Position numbers and translations under genes: made by a program | Notes under the pieces: model-generated | Seen by the model: the letters and a program-made list of their open reading frames with translations, nothing else | What the model was told of the DNA's origin: nothing | Databases searched by the model: none | Source of the DNA: Seongchinamella unica | GTDB lineage: Bacteria > Pseudomonadota > Gammaproteobacteria > Pseudomonadales > Halieaceae | Direction: 5' to 3' | NCBI RefSeq assembly: GCF_004354085.1 | Contig: NZ_SMSE01000003.1 | Span: 1 to 64,000, forward strand | DNA length: 64,000 nt | Shown here: piece after piece, positions 1 through 8,678 of the stretch | Numbering within the stretch: the stretch's first letter is position 1 | Layout: each line of letters begins with the position of its first letter

Positions 1-172
1 CAATTCGAAATCAATGTTCCATAAAACTATGAATCAATGGTCACTTGTTGTGTCTGAATAGTCGTGATCAACTATCCCAACAAGTGCCCACACATCTGTC
101 TTCGTCTTCTTGTTAAGCAACACTCAAACCGCCAGGGTTTTGAGTTTTCGGTGAGGGGCTCCCCCAACCGAG
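1..172 (-). other. rRNA operon leader, 16S gene just outside window
   Basis: Read on the minus strand this looks like the antitermination and processing leader that precedes a 16S rRNA gene. It contains a boxA-like TTGCTTAACA (complement of 111-120) and the TGTGTGGGCACTTG block (complement of 81-94), which resembles the leader of proteobacterial rrn operons. A perfect 9-bp inverted repeat, CACTTGTTG at 42-50 and CAACAAGTG at 78-86, could form the base of an RNase III processing stem. Transcription runs toward position 1, so the 16S gene should begin a few bases outside the window. That placement is inferred; no rRNA gene sequence is present here. Confidence 0.75.
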
Positions 173-179
173 GATGCGC

Positions 180-207
180 ATTATACGGATCGTTTCCGCC
201 CCCGCAA
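180..207 (-). promoter_or_regulatory. rRNA-type sigma70 promoter
   Basis: On the minus strand a perfect TATAAT -10 (180-185) lies 16 bp from a TTGCGG -35 (202-207). A GCGC discriminator follows the -10, and an A/T-rich tract resembling an UP element (about 213-240) lies upstream of the -35. The 16-bp spacer, GC-rich discriminator and UP-like tract are typical of strong, growth-rate-controlled rrn P1 promoters. It points at the leader described for 1-172. Confidence 0.75.
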
Positions 208-282
208 GGGCTTTCGGAAAAATATTTCAGGTTTTTTACAGGGCCTGGAAAGCTGCCTGTTTTTCGACCTGAAACCGCCTGT

Positions 283-882
283 TCAGGCCCGTCTCCGCAT
301 TACATCAAAGCGGCGCGGACTATACACGCGCAGTCGCCACAGAAGCAACAGGAAAAGTAAAATACCGTAGGCCAGGGGCTCGCCCAGATCAGATCGCACC
401 TGCCAGGCCAGGTGCAGGCAGGCGAAAACGCCGGCGACGTATACCGCCCGGTGCAATTTGCGCCAGTTTCGGCCCAGTTTACGCTGCATGGCACGGGTAG
501 AGGTCACCGCCAGGGGCAGCATCAACAACCAGGCCAGCGACCCTGCGGCGATATAGGGTCGCTCGGCGAGTTCCTCCAGCAATATGGCCCCCGACCAGCC
601 CAGGTAAAAGTGGCTGAAAGTCACCAGGTGCAGGGTGGCGTAAAAGAACGCATAAAGACCCAGCATTCGGCGCAAGCTCAGCGGCCAGCGCCAACCCAGC
701 AATTCCCTTACCGGCGAGACCGCCAGAGCCAGCAGCAGCAAGCGCAGCGCCCACTCGCCGCTGGCATGCATAATCGCCTCTGCCGGGTCGGGTCCCAGGC
801 TGTTCCCAGCCGCCCCGAACACCAATCCGCCAAAGGGTAGCAGGCACGCCACAAACACCGCCGGCTTCAGCAGGCTACTCAT
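283..882 (-). CDS. msrQ: MsrQ, haem-binding membrane subunit of the MsrPQ methionine sulfoxide reductase
   Basis: MsrQ (YedZ) is the inner-membrane cytochrome b-type partner that passes electrons from the quinone pool or flavin to periplasmic MsrP, which repairs oxidised methionines in envelope proteins. The 199-residue product has about six hydrophobic segments and histidines placed as haem ligands (H85, H91, H144, H157). Its length matches the family. The start codon overlaps the msrP stop by one base (TGATG), so the two are translationally coupled. The downstream 282 bases hold the rRNA promoter region. Confidence 0.93.
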   Translation of the reverse strand: MSSLLKPAVFVACLLPFGGLVFGAAGNSLGPDPAEAIMHASGEWALRLLLLALAVSPVRELLGWRWPLSLRRMLGLYAFFYATLHLVTFSHFYLGWSGAILLEELAERPYIAAGSLAWLLMLPLAVTSTRAMQRKLGRNWRKLHRAVYVAGVFACLHLAWQVRSDLGEPLAYGILLFLLLLWRLRVYSPRRFDVMRRRA

Positions 883-1865
883 CAGTAATACTTGCGCAGG
901 TCCATGCCGGCATAGAGGTCTGCTACCTGCTCCTCATAGCCATTGAACATGCGGGTCTTGATTCGGTTGGGCTGCAGCAGCGTCGAGGGCAACCTGCGCT
1001 CATACTGCTGGCTCCAGCGAGGGTGATCCACCTGCGGATTCACGTTGGAGTAAAAACCATACTCACGGGGATTGGTCATCTGCCAGGAGGTTTGCGGTTG
1101 CTGTTCACTAAGGCGGATCCGCACCACGGACTTGATGCTCTTGAAACCGTACTTCCAGGGCACCACCAGGCGAACAGGCGCGCCATTCTGGTTGGGCAGC
1201 GTCTTGCCGTACATGCCAACCGCCATGATGGTCAGCGGGTGCATGGCCTCATCGATGCGCAAGCCTTCCCGGTAGGGCCAGTCGATGGTACTGGTAAAAG
1301 AGCGGGTGCCGCGCATTTCTGCGGGCCGGTGCAGGGTTTCGAAGGCCACGTAGCGGGCCTTGCTGGTGGGCTCGAAATCATCCAGCAAGGCCGCCAGCGG
1401 AAAACCGACCCAGGGTACCACCATGGACCAGGCTTCCACACAGCGTAAACGGTACACTCGTTCCTCCAGCGGGTAACGCTTGTACAAATCCTCCAGATAA
1501 AGCTTCCCTGGCCTGGCGACTTCTCCCTCGACGTCGATGCTCCACGGATCCACGCTCATTTCGTGGGCATACCGGGCGGGGTCGCCCTTGCCGGTGCCGA
1601 ACTCATAGAAGTTGCAGTAAGACGCCACGTCATCAAAGGGCGCGCGGTCTTCGTCGGTGCTGAAGGCAGGCCGCCCCTGCTCTGCCGGACGGTATTCGAG
1701 GGGTTTACCTCCCGTTGTCACAGCGGCACTGAGGCTGGCGCTGAATGTCCCCAGCGCCGGCGCCGCCAGCAGTCCGGCGGCCTTGATAAACTGCCGGCGG
1801 CGCAGGTAGACCGACTCCGGGGTTATCTCCGAGGAGGGAACAGAGGGAACCTTGAATCTTGCCAT
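882..1865 (-). CDS. msrP: MsrP, periplasmic molybdopterin methionine sulfoxide reductase catalytic subunit
   Basis: MsrP (YedY) is a Tat-exported molybdenum enzyme that reduces methionine sulfoxide in periplasmic proteins. The N-terminus carries a twin-arginine motif, LRRRQFIKAAG at residues 21-31, followed by a hydrophobic stretch. The molybdenum-ligand cysteine lies in RLRCVEAWSM (C142), and the 327-residue length is normal for the family. It is the first gene of the msrPQ pair. No convincing promoter or strong Shine-Dalgarno was seen in the 92 bp between it and pssA. Confidence 0.95.
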   Translation of the reverse strand: MARFKVPSVPSSEITPESVYLRRRQFIKAAGLLAAPALGTFSASLSAAVTTGGKPLEYRPAEQGRPAFSTDEDRAPFDDVASYCNFYEFGTGKGDPARYAHEMSVDPWSIDVEGEVARPGKLYLEDLYKRYPLEERVYRLRCVEAWSMVVPWVGFPLAALLDDFEPTSKARYVAFETLHRPAEMRGTRSFTSTIDWPYREGLRIDEAMHPLTIMAVGMYGKTLPNQNGAPVRLVVPWKYGFKSIKSVVRIRLSEQQPQTSWQMTNPREYGFYSNVNPQVDHPRWSQQYERRLPSTLLQPNRIKTRMFNGYEEQVADLYAGMDLRKYY

Positions 1866-1957
1866 CGGACTGAAAGCCTGTATTTCTCACCTGTTACTGA
1901 GAGCACAGCGCTGTCGAATGGTTCCCGCCTGGAGCAACAGGGCCGGCCCCAATCGTG

Positions 1958-2806
1958 TCAGGGTGAATGCTTTCTGCGCCGGCCCAGTGCCATATTGACC
2001 GGCCCGGAAATGGCGTAGGCCAGTGAGGCCAGGAGCAGGATCAGCGGCGGATCGAGAGTGACCAGACCGAATACCAGCACCATGATGATCATTACCACGA
2101 AGGGCACCCTTCCGTGGAGATCAATGCCCTTGAAACTGTTGTAGGGGAAATTGGCAATCATCAGGATACCGATGATGGCGGTAAGGCAGGCCAGGAGCAC
2201 CGCCACTTCTACCGGCAGATCCGTGCCAACCAGGCCCATGTCACTGCAGACCCAGACCGCGCTGACAATAACACAGGCCGCGGACGGGCTCGCCAGGCCG
2301 GTAAAGAAATTCCTGTCGGCGATGTCGATCTGGGTATTGAAACGGGCCAGGCGCAGGGCGGCACAGGCAACATAGATAAACGCAGCACTCCAGCCAAACT
2401 TGCCCAGGTCGCCCAGGGCGAAGCTGAACATCACCAGCGCCGGGGCTACACCGAAGGACACCATATCGGCAAGGCTGTCGTACTCTGCGCCAAACTTGCT
2501 CTGGGTATTGGTCAGGCGAGCGATGCGTCCGTCCAGGCCGTCGAGCACCAGAGCGGCAAGGATGGCGATGGGAGCAGATTCAAAGTCGCCGCGCAGGGCG
2601 GCTATCACCGCATAAAAGCCGGCGAAAAGTCCACCGGTAGTGAACAGGTTGGGTAACAGGAAAATACCCTGGCGGCGCACCGGCTTGCCATTTTCGGACA
2701 CCTCCTCCTCGTGTTCGTCCACCAGTATTTCCAGCGGCGCGGACACTCCCGGAGCCACGGAAGGCCTGTCTGTCTCTTGCTTGTTCGCTTCCTGCTCGTC
2801 CATCAT
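1958..2806 (-). CDS. pssA: CDP-diacylglycerol--serine O-phosphatidyltransferase
   Basis: This integral membrane enzyme makes phosphatidylserine from CDP-diacylglycerol and serine, the step leading to phosphatidylethanolamine. The 282-residue protein has the complete CDP-alcohol phosphotransferase motif DGxxARx8Gx3Dx3D, with D92, G93, A96, R97, G106, D110 and D114. Several hydrophobic segments follow. An acidic, hydrophilic tail of about 45 residues precedes the first membrane segment. This is the PssA type II membrane form, not the soluble E. coli-type enzyme. It is transcribed in the same direction as ilvY, 33 bp upstream. Confidence 0.93.
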   Translation of the reverse strand: MMDEQEANKQETDRPSVAPGVSAPLEILVDEHEEEVSENGKPVRRQGIFLLPNLFTTGGLFAGFYAVIAALRGDFESAPIAILAALVLDGLDGRIARLTNTQSKFGAEYDSLADMVSFGVAPALVMFSFALGDLGKFGWSAAFIYVACAALRLARFNTQIDIADRNFFTGLASPSAACVIVSAVWVCSDMGLVGTDLPVEVAVLLACLTAIIGILMIANFPYNSFKGIDLHGRVPFVVMIIMVLVFGLVTLDPPLILLLASLAYAISGPVNMALGRRRKHSP

Positions 2807-2839
2807 TGTCGTTCCGGTCCGAATTTGCTGCCTATTGTA

Positions 2840-3745
2840 TCAAACCGGGTCAGGGTAGGTCTGCCCGGCCACTTCCCAGAGCGCACGCACCAGCGGGCTG
2901 GCGAGTCGCTGGCGCAGGGCGGCAAGACCGATGGAAAGTGAGGGCAGCCCCTGCTCCAGCGAAATGGTATCGACACCGCTGCCCAGGCCACTGGATTCGA
3001 TCACCAGTTGCGGGGCGATGCCGATCCCCAACCCCAGGCTGACCATGGCGACAATGGCCTCGTGGCCCGCGACCTGGGCATAGATTTGCGGACGCACATC
3101 ACGCTCGCGCAGCCAATCATCCAGCAGCTCCTTGGTCGTTCCCCGCTCCGGCACAATCAGCGGCAGGGCCTCCCAGTCGATACGACCGTCATCCTGGCTG
3201 GCAAGTACCCGCTCCCGCACCTGGCAATTGGAAGCGGGCATACAAAACTGCAGGGGAGACTCCACCAGAGGAAGGTACTCAAGCCGCGGAGGTACATTGA
3301 GCGGGCAAATGGTTACCGCGAGGTCGTCCTGCCCTTCCAGCACCCTGCCGATACCGTCCGCCTGATCGCCCGTATGCATCATGATTTCCAGCGAGGGGTG
3401 GGTACCGCGCAGGGCAGCCAGTATCGGCGCCAGCAGGGTGTAGGTGGCGGTCACCGAACAGTACAGACTGACCTCGCCAGCCAGCTCTCCGCCACTGCCC
3501 AGTTTACGCTGCAACTGCTGCCAGTCGGCCAGGGAGCGCCGGGCATATTCCCGGAACTCGTTCCCGGCCCGGGTCAGGGTCACCCGGCGCCGGTCCCGCT
3601 CGAACAGGGGCTGGCCCACCTCCTGTTCCAGTCGCGCTACGGTGCGACTTACCGCCGACACGCTCATATGGAGGGCTTGCCCGCTACGGCTGAAATTCAG
3701 GGTCTCGGCAACGGAGAGAAAAACGGAGAGTGCTCGCGTGTCCAT
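2840..3745 (-). CDS. ilvY: IlvY, LysR-type regulator of ilvC
   Basis: The 301-residue protein has an N-terminal LysR winged helix-turn-helix (about residues 1-60) and a C-terminal substrate-binding-like effector domain. It is divergent from ilvC with 115 bp between them, the classical arrangement for IlvY, which activates ilvC when acetolactate or acetohydroxybutyrate accumulates. Assignment rests on LysR features plus this context. Inverted repeats in the intergenic region are described separately. Confidence 0.9.
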   Translation of the reverse strand: MDTRALSVFLSVAETLNFSRSGQALHMSVSAVSRTVARLEQEVGQPLFERDRRRVTLTRAGNEFREYARRSLADWQQLQRKLGSGGELAGEVSLYCSVTATYTLLAPILAALRGTHPSLEIMMHTGDQADGIGRVLEGQDDLAVTICPLNVPPRLEYLPLVESPLQFCMPASNCQVRERVLASQDDGRIDWEALPLIVPERGTTKELLDDWLRERDVRPQIYAQVAGHEAIVAMVSLGLGIGIAPQLVIESSGLGSGVDTISLEQGLPSLSIGLAALRQRLASPLVRALWEVAGQTYPDPV

Positions 3746-3757
3746 GGCTGATCTTCA

Positions 3758-3823
3758 TTGCTATTATCGCAACACAGTATCTCTTTAATAGCGTTTTACG
3801 CAAGCGAAGTATTGCCGTATTGT
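3758..3823 (+). promoter_or_regulatory. ilvY-ilvC operator region and likely ilvC promoter
   Basis: Two LysR-type palindromes lie between the divergent genes: TTGC-N7-GCAA at 3758-3772 and GCAA-N8-TTGC at 3800-3815. A possible sigma70 promoter for ilvC, TTTACG (3795-3800), 17 bp, TATTGT (3818-3823), overlaps the second palindrome, as expected for an activator-bound promoter. A strong Shine-Dalgarno, GGAGGA, ends six bases before the ilvC ATG. The binding protein is inferred to be IlvY. Confidence 0.6.
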
Positions 3824-3860
3824 TCCCTCCCTGAATCATCAAACCCCGGAGGAACATCAC

Positions 3861-5333
3861 ATGGGCCAGAATTACTTCAACACCCTTCCCCTGCGCCTGC
3901 AGCTGGAAGAACTGGGCAAGTGCCGCTTTATGGACCGCAGCGAATTCGCCGATGGCTGCAACTACCTAAAGGGCAAGAAAATCGTCATCGTCGGCTGTGG
4001 CGCCCAGGGCCTGAACCAGGGCCTGAACCTGCGGGATTCCGGCCTTGACGTCTCCTACGCCCTGCGCGAGAGCGCCATCGTTGAACAACGCCAGTCCTGG
4101 AAAAACGCCACCGAGAATGGCTTTACGGTTGGCACTTATGAAGAGCTGATCCCCACGGCCGACGTGGTCATGAACCTCACCCCGGACAAGCAGCACACCA
4201 GTGTGGTCAACGCGATTATGCCGCTGATGAAGGAAGGCGCCTGCCTGGACTACGCCCACGGTTTCAATCTGGTAGAAGAAGGGATGCAGATCCGCAAAGA
4301 CATCACCGTGGTGATGATGTGCCCCAAGTGCCCCGGTACCGAGGTACGGGAAGAGTACAAGCGCGGCTTCGGCGTGCCCACCCTGATTGCCGTACACCGT
4401 GAGAACGACCCCAAAGGCGAAGGCATGGATATCGCCAAGGCCCTGGCCTCTGGTACCGGCGGCGACCGCGCCGGGGTACTGGAATCCTCCCCGATTGCGG
4501 AAGTGAAGTCCGACCTGATGGGCGAGCAGACGATCCTCTGCGGCATGCTGCAAACCGGCGCCATTCTGTCCTTCGACAAAATGGTCGAAAAAGGCATCGA
4601 TCCCGGTTATGCCTCCAAGCTGATCCAGTACGGCTGGGAAACCGTGACCGAGGGCCTCAAGCACGGCGGCATCACCAACATGATGGATCGCCTGTCCAAT
4701 CCCGCCAAGGTACGCGCTTTCCACCTGGCAGAGGAACTGAAGGACATCATGCGCCCCCTGTACGAGAAGCACCAGGACGACATCATGTCCGGCGAATTCT
4801 CCAGCACCATGATGGCAGACTGGGCCAATGATGACGCCAACCTGCTGAAGTGGCGCGCCGCCACCCAGGAAACCGCGTTCGAGAATGCCGAGAACACCGA
4901 CCAGGATATTTCCGAGCAGGAATACTACGACCACGGCATTCTACTGATCGCCATGTGCAAGGCCGGCGTTGAACTGGCATTCGAGGTCATGGTTCAGGCA
5001 GGCATCAAGGAAGAATCTGCCTACTATGAGTCACTGCACGAGACGCCGCTGATCGCCAACACCATCGCCCGCAAAAAGCTGTACGAAATGAACGTGGTGA
5101 TCTCCGATACCGCCGAGTATGGCTGCTACCTGTTCGACCACGCCTGCCGTCCGCTGCTCAAGGACTTTATGGAGAAGGTCGACACCGACGTCATCGGCAA
5201 GGGTATCGGCGGTGACAACGGGGTCGATAACATGGAACTGATTGCCGTAAACCGCGCTATTCGCAACCACCCGGTTGAGATCATTGGTGAGGAACTGCGG
5301 GGTTACATGACGGCGATGAAGAAGATTGTGTGA
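3861..5333 (+). CDS. ilvC: Ketol-acid reductoisomerase, class II
   Basis: IlvC converts acetolactate or acetohydroxybutyrate to the dihydroxy acid using NADPH and Mg2+, the second common step of valine and isoleucine synthesis. The 490-residue length identifies the long class II form found in E. coli (about 491 residues) with a duplicated C-terminal knotted domain. The nucleotide-binding glycine motif is [12 protein letters not shown] near residue 49. The start is fixed by a GGAGGA ribosome site. It is divergent from ilvY and followed at once by a strong intrinsic terminator, so it is probably monocistronic. Confidence 0.97.
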   Translation: MGQNYFNTLPLRLQLEELGKCRFMDRSEFADGCNYLKGKKIVIVGCGAQGLNQGLNLRDSGLDVSYALRESAIVEQRQSWKNATENGFTVGTYEELIPTADVVMNLTPDKQHTSVVNAIMPLMKEGACLDYAHGFNLVEEGMQIRKDITVVMMCPKCPGTEVREEYKRGFGVPTLIAVHRENDPKGEGMDIAKALASGTGGDRAGVLESSPIAEVKSDLMGEQTILCGMLQTGAILSFDKMVEKGIDPGYASKLIQYGWETVTEGLKHGGITNMMDRLSNPAKVRAFHLAEELKDIMRPLYEKHQDDIMSGEFSSTMMADWANDDANLLKWRAATQETAFENAENTDQDISEQEYYDHGILLIAMCKAGVELAFEVMVQAGIKEESAYYESLHETPLIANTIARKKLYEMNVVISDTAEYGCYLFDHACRPLLKDFMEKVDTDVIGKGIGGDNGVDNMELIAVNRAIRNHPVEIIGEELRGYMTAMKKIV

Positions 5334-5355
5334 TCTTCACTCGCTGGAATGAGAC

Positions 5356-5379
5356 GGGGGCCTGACGGCCCCTTTTTTG
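5356..5379 (+). terminator. Intrinsic terminator of ilvC
   Basis: A GGGGCC/GGCCCC stem (5357-5362 with 5367-5372) and a TGAC loop are followed directly by six T residues. It begins 23 bp after the ilvC stop codon. Confidence 0.85.
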
Positions 5380-5390
5380 TCTGTCTCGAT

Positions 5391-5520
5391 CCGTCTTCCC
5401 CGCTTGGCCTACCCCGTCTTCCCCGCTTGGCCTACCCCGTCATCCCCGCTTGTCCTGCCCCGTCTTCCCCGCTTGTCCTGCCCCGTCTTCCCCGCTTGTC
5501 CTGCCCCGTCTTCCCCGCGC
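5391..5520. repeat. Tandem array of 23-bp units
   Basis: Five consecutive 23-bp units start at 5391, 5414, 5437, 5460 and 5483, and a sixth partial unit starts at 5506. Each begins CCGTC(T/A)TCCCCGCTTG and ends CCTACC or CCTGCC. The first two carry GGCCTACC endings and the last three TGTCCTGCC, so duplication seems stepwise. The unit start resembles half of the dispersed GTCATCCCCGC-type palindrome. Chance in-frame ORFs across it encode only repetitive proline-rich peptides. No protein-coding function is proposed. Confidence 0.9.
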
Positions 5521-5600
5521 AGGCGGGGATCCAGCTGCCCCGGTGACGGTGCTAGTGCTGAACGTCTCTGGATTCCCGCCTGCGCGGGAATGACGGGACT
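5506..5600. repeat. Inverted pair of palindromic CCCCGC/GCGGGG repeats
   Basis: Two copies of a short palindromic repeat face each other. The first has CCCCGC-GCAG-GCGGGG followed by ATCCAG; the second has GGATT followed by CCCGC-CTGC-GCGGG and AATGACGGG. Such paired palindromes (BIME-like) are common in gammaproteobacterial intergenic regions. They sit between the 23-bp and 34-bp arrays and look like the source of both. Confidence 0.7.
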
Positions 5601-5823
5601 GGTGGATTGCTGCGCAAGCGGGAATGACGGGACTGGTGGATTGCTGCGCAAGCGGGAATGACGGGACTGGTGGATTTCTGCACAAGCGGGAATGAGGGGA
5701 CTGGTGGATTTCTGCACAAGCGGGAATGACGGGACTGGTGGATTTCTGCACAAGCGGAAATGACGGGACTGATGGGTTTTTGCGCAAGCGGGGATGACGG
5801 GAGTGGGGGATTCCTGGAGCGTC
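5586..5823. repeat. Tandem array of 34-bp units
   Basis: Units of 34 bp start at 5586, 5620, 5654, 5688, 5722 and 5756, with a degenerate seventh at 5790. Each begins GGGAATGACGGGACTGGTGG and ends in GCGCAAGC or CACAAGC. The first two share GCTGCGCAAGC; the next three share TTCTGCACAAGC; the last two diverge. The units abut with no spacers, so this is a minisatellite and not a CRISPR. Together with 5334-5941 it fills the gap between convergent ilvC and ilvH, which holds no gene. Confidence 0.9.
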
Positions 5824-5845
5824 AGCCAGTGCGTTTACGGGAATG

Positions 5846-5914
5846 TATCCCGGCCTTCGCCGGGATGACATATCGGGGCCGGGATGACATATTGGGCCGG
5901 AATGACATCAGACT
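5846..5914. repeat. Degenerate palindromic repeats downstream of ilvH
   Basis: A palindrome, ATCCCGGCcttcGCCGGGAT, is followed by further copies of CGGGATGACATAT or CGGAATGACAT spaced about 20 bp. It belongs to the same dispersed GTCATCCC family as the neighbouring arrays and ends about 28 bp before the ilvH stop. It could act as a 3' mRNA stabiliser for ilvBH, which is an inference. Confidence 0.6.
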
Positions 5915-5941
5915 GTCGGCGGCCGGGATGGACGACGTCGA

Positions 5942-6436
5942 CTACAGGCTCAGCACCTTCTCGCCACGGGAAATCCCCGCCACACCGGAGCGCACCACTT
6001 CCAGAATATCCACGTCGGTCATGGCGGCGACAAAGGAGTCGAGTTTGTCAGAGGTACCCACCAGTTGGATGGTGTAAACGTTGGGTCCCACGTCGACAAT
6101 CTGCCCACGGAAAATATCCGTGGTGCGTTTCACCTCATCCCTGGCGATGCCGCTGGCGCGAACCTTGATGAGCATGAGGTCGCGCTCCACGTGGGCGCCC
6201 TCGGACAAATCCACCACCTTGACCACATCCACCAGCTTGTTGAGCTGCTTGGTCACCTGTTCGATATGCAGGTCGTCGCCTTTGGTAGTCAGCGTCAGGC
6301 GAGACAGGGTCGGGTCGTCTGTTGCCGCCACGTTGAGGGTTTCGATGTTGTAGCCACGCTGGGAAAACAGGCCGACGACCCGTGACAGCGCACCCGGCTC
6401 GTTTTCCATGAGCATCGATAATATGCGTCTCATCAT
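5942..6436 (-). CDS. ilvH: Acetolactate synthase small (regulatory) subunit
   Basis: The small subunit binds valine through an N-terminal ACT domain (about residues 1-80, starting [20 protein letters not shown]) and activates the catalytic subunit. The product from this start is 164 residues, matching IlvH. The start was placed at the ATG overlapping the ilvB stop (TGATG, with GAGAGGA upstream) and not at an in-frame ATG 27 bases earlier, because of the ribosome site and homologue length. It is co-transcribed with ilvB. Confidence 0.93.
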   Translation of the reverse strand: MMRRILSMLMENEPGALSRVVGLFSQRGYNIETLNVAATDDPTLSRLTLTTKGDDLHIEQVTKQLNKLVDVVKVVDLSEGAHVERDLMLIKVRASGIARDEVKRTTDIFRGQIVDVGPNVYTIQLVGTSDKLDSFVAAMTDVDILEVVRSGVAGISRGEKVLSL

Positions 6437-8181
6437 CAGGTCCTCTCGTTCTTGGAAAGCCACATGTCTTTCATGGAGCCATTGGGGGCAATGTGCATGG
6501 GATACACGTGTTCCATCCGGTCGATGAGGACATCCACAAACACCGTGCGGTCCTTGAGGGCGAAGGCCTCATCCATCGCAGCGTCCAGGTCTTCCAGCTT
6601 GTCCACCTGGATACCCACGTGCCCGTAGGCCTCCATGAGCTTGACGAAGTCCGGCAGGGAATCGGCATAGGTCACCTGGGAGTAACGGCTCTCGTACTGC
6701 ATGTCCTGCCACTGTTTCACCATGCCCAGGTAGTTGTTGCGCAGGTTGATCACCTTGACCGGTGTCTTGTAGTGGGTTGCGGTGGATAGCTCCTGAATAT
6801 TCATCTGGATGCTTCCTTCGCCGGTGACACAGGCCACATCGGCGTCGGGGAAGGCCAGCTTCACACCGATGGCGGCGGGCAGGCCGAAACCCATGGTGCC
6901 CAGACCGCCGGAGTTGATCCAGCGGCGCGGCTTGTCGAAGCGGTAGTACTGGGCGGCAAACATCTGGTGCTGGCCCACGTCGGAGGTAACGTAGGCGTCA
7001 CCATCCGTTGCCCGGTAAAGGCTCTCGATGACCTGTTGCGGCATGATCATATCGCTCTCGCGATAACGGCGACCGGTGAGCAGGCCGTGGGAGGCGCGCC
7101 ATTCGTCGATCTGCTTCCACCAGCGTTCCAGAGCAGCCGAGTCCGGCAAGTCGCCGTCTTTTTGCTGGATCTGCTCGATCTGGGAGAGCATTTCAGTGAG
7201 CACCGACTGCACCGGGCCAACGATTGGAATGTCAGCCTGCACCGTCTTGGAAATGGAGGCCGGGTCCACATCGATATGGATAATCTTGGCACCGGGGCAG
7301 AACTTGCTAACGGTGTTGGTCACCCGGTCATCAAAGCGGGCACCGACAGCCAGGATGACATCGGCATGGTGCATGGCCATGTTGGCCTCATAGAAACCGT
7401 GCATACCCAGCATACCGAGGAACTGGCGGTCGGAGCCGGGATACGCGCCCAGTCCCATCAGTGTATTGGTCACCGGGTAATTGAGATCCTGGGCCAGGCG
7501 GGTGAGCAGGTCACTACCCTCCCCCTGGATCACACCGCCGCCGGCATATATCACCGGGCGCTTGGCGGCCAGCAGCATGCGCGCCGCTTTCTTGATCTGC
7601 CCGGTATGGCCGCGCTGGGCCGGTGCGTAGGAGCGCAGCTTTACCGACTCCGGGTAATGGTACTCGAACTTTTCATCCGGGCGGGTAATATCCTTGGGGA
7701 TATCGATCACCACCGGGCCGGGGCGTCCGGTGGCGGCAATATGAAACGCCTTCTTGATGGTCGCCGGAATCTCTTCGGCGTTCTTCACCATAAAGCTGTG
7801 CTTCACAATGGGCCGGGAGATACCGATCATATCGGTCTCCTGGAAGGCGTCCTCGCCAATCAGGTGGCTCTGTACCTGGCCGGAGAACACCACCAGGGGA
7901 ATCGAATCCATGTAGGCGGTGGCTATACCGGTAATGGCATTGGTGGCGCCGGGTCCCGAGGTCACCAGCACCACGCCGGGCTTACCGGTGGCACGGGCGT
8001 AGGCATCCGCCGCATGGGTAGCCGCCTGTTCATGGCGCACCAGGATGTGCGGCACCTTACAGTCCTTGAACAGTGCGTCGTATATATGTAGTACCGCGCC
8101 CCCCGGGTAGCCGAAAACGTATTCAACGCCTTCGTCTTCCAGTGCGCGAGCGATCATTTCACCGCCGGATAACAATTCCAC
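6436..8181 (-). CDS. ilvB: Acetolactate synthase large (catalytic) subunit
   Basis: This thiamine diphosphate enzyme joins two pyruvates, or pyruvate and 2-oxobutyrate, in the first common step of valine, leucine and isoleucine synthesis. The start is the GTG at 8181, reading [20 protein letters not shown], preceded by AGGAG seven bases upstream; this gives 581 residues, close to IlvI/IlvB. The reading frame stays open for 47 more codons upstream without family similarity. The TPP-binding region reads [11 protein letters not shown], with Glu in the GDG position, a variant I believe also occurs in pseudomonads. It forms an operon with ilvH. Confidence 0.95.
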   Translation of the reverse strand: MELLSGGEMIARALEDEGVEYVFGYPGGAVLHIYDALFKDCKVPHILVRHEQAATHAADAYARATGKPGVVLVTSGPGATNAITGIATAYMDSIPLVVFSGQVQSHLIGEDAFQETDMIGISRPIVKHSFMVKNAEEIPATIKKAFHIAATGRPGPVVIDIPKDITRPDEKFEYHYPESVKLRSYAPAQRGHTGQIKKAARMLLAAKRPVIYAGGGVIQGEGSDLLTRLAQDLNYPVTNTLMGLGAYPGSDRQFLGMLGMHGFYEANMAMHHADVILAVGARFDDRVTNTVSKFCPGAKIIHIDVDPASISKTVQADIPIVGPVQSVLTEMLSQIEQIQQKDGDLPDSAALERWWKQIDEWRASHGLLTGRRYRESDMIMPQQVIESLYRATDGDAYVTSDVGQHQMFAAQYYRFDKPRRWINSGGLGTMGFGLPAAIGVKLAFPDADVACVTGEGSIQMNIQELSTATHYKTPVKVINLRNNYLGMVKQWQDMQYESRYSQVTYADSLPDFVKLMEAYGHVGIQVDKLEDLDAAMDEAFALKDRTVFVDVLIDRMEHVYPMHIAPNGSMKDMWLSKNERT

Positions 8182-8540
8182 AGCAAATCTCCTAAAGCGC
8201 CCGACGCGTAACCCTCGCCGGTGCGAATCTTCAGATTGTGTGGTCGTTGCGAGAACGAATACCTGAGACCGGTATTCGGCAGGCCACGCCACCCCCTTTG
8301 TCGAGCTCGATACACTTCGCAATCCGTCCCCGGGAGGGACGCTCCTTCAGGGAAAAATCGATCACGAACCCGTGTATCGGTCGCCCTGCGGGGTAGCGCA
8401 GTGTCTGGCCCTCAACCTGGCCAGTGCGGCCCAGATTGAATACGGGACTCACAAACAGCTGGAATGAATAATCGGATCAAGCCAGTAGACCAGAGGCCGA
8501 GGGTACTCGACGTTAGCCGTTGCCATTTGCAAGACGGGGC
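8182..8540 (-). other. Long untranslated leader of ilvBH
   Basis: About 360 bp lie between the proposed ilvB promoter and its GTG start. A short open frame (73 codons, 8231-8452) occurs, but it has no family resemblance, no run of branched-chain codons and no good ribosome site. A small stem, CGTCCC-TCCC-GGGGACG, lies near 8325-8341. No U-rich terminator typical of an amino acid attenuator was seen. Nothing recognisable is encoded. Confidence 0.4.
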
Positions 8541-8569
8541 AATCTTGGCAGAAAGTAGGCCAAAGTCAA
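8541..8569 (-). promoter_or_regulatory. Candidate ilvB promoter
   Basis: On the minus strand TTGACT (8564-8569) is separated by 17 bp from AAGATT (8541-8546), a good sigma70 match directed at ilvB. It implies the long leader described above. Confidence 0.5.
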
Positions 8570-8678
8570 CCGTGGCGGGGGGGCATGTGACTTTCACCAC
8601 ATTTTGCAACATTGCCGTATTGCCAGCTGTGGTTTACTTTTATACTGATGATTCCTATAAAAATTAGGGAGTTAGGTC

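Noticed and set aside
64-360. 98-codon plus-strand open frame near the window start
   Set aside because: It overlaps the rRNA promoter and leader and the end of msrQ, with no domain or ribosome site.
3966-4934. 322-codon minus-strand open frame inside ilvC
   Set aside because: It is an antisense shadow of a GC-rich gene with no family motif and no start context; ilvC on the plus strand is certain.
5391-5823. Possible CRISPR array
   Set aside because: Units are directly adjacent without unique spacers of constant length, and no cas genes occur nearby. They are minisatellites.
6967-8091. 374-codon plus-strand open frame across ilvB
   Set aside because: It is an antisense shadow of ilvB, rich in His and Gly with no domain resemblance.
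6436-8181. Loss of the TPP motif in IlvB (GEG in place of GDG)
   Set aside because: The Glu variant appears to be a normal form in Pseudomonas-like acetolactate synthases, so it is not evidence of inactivation.
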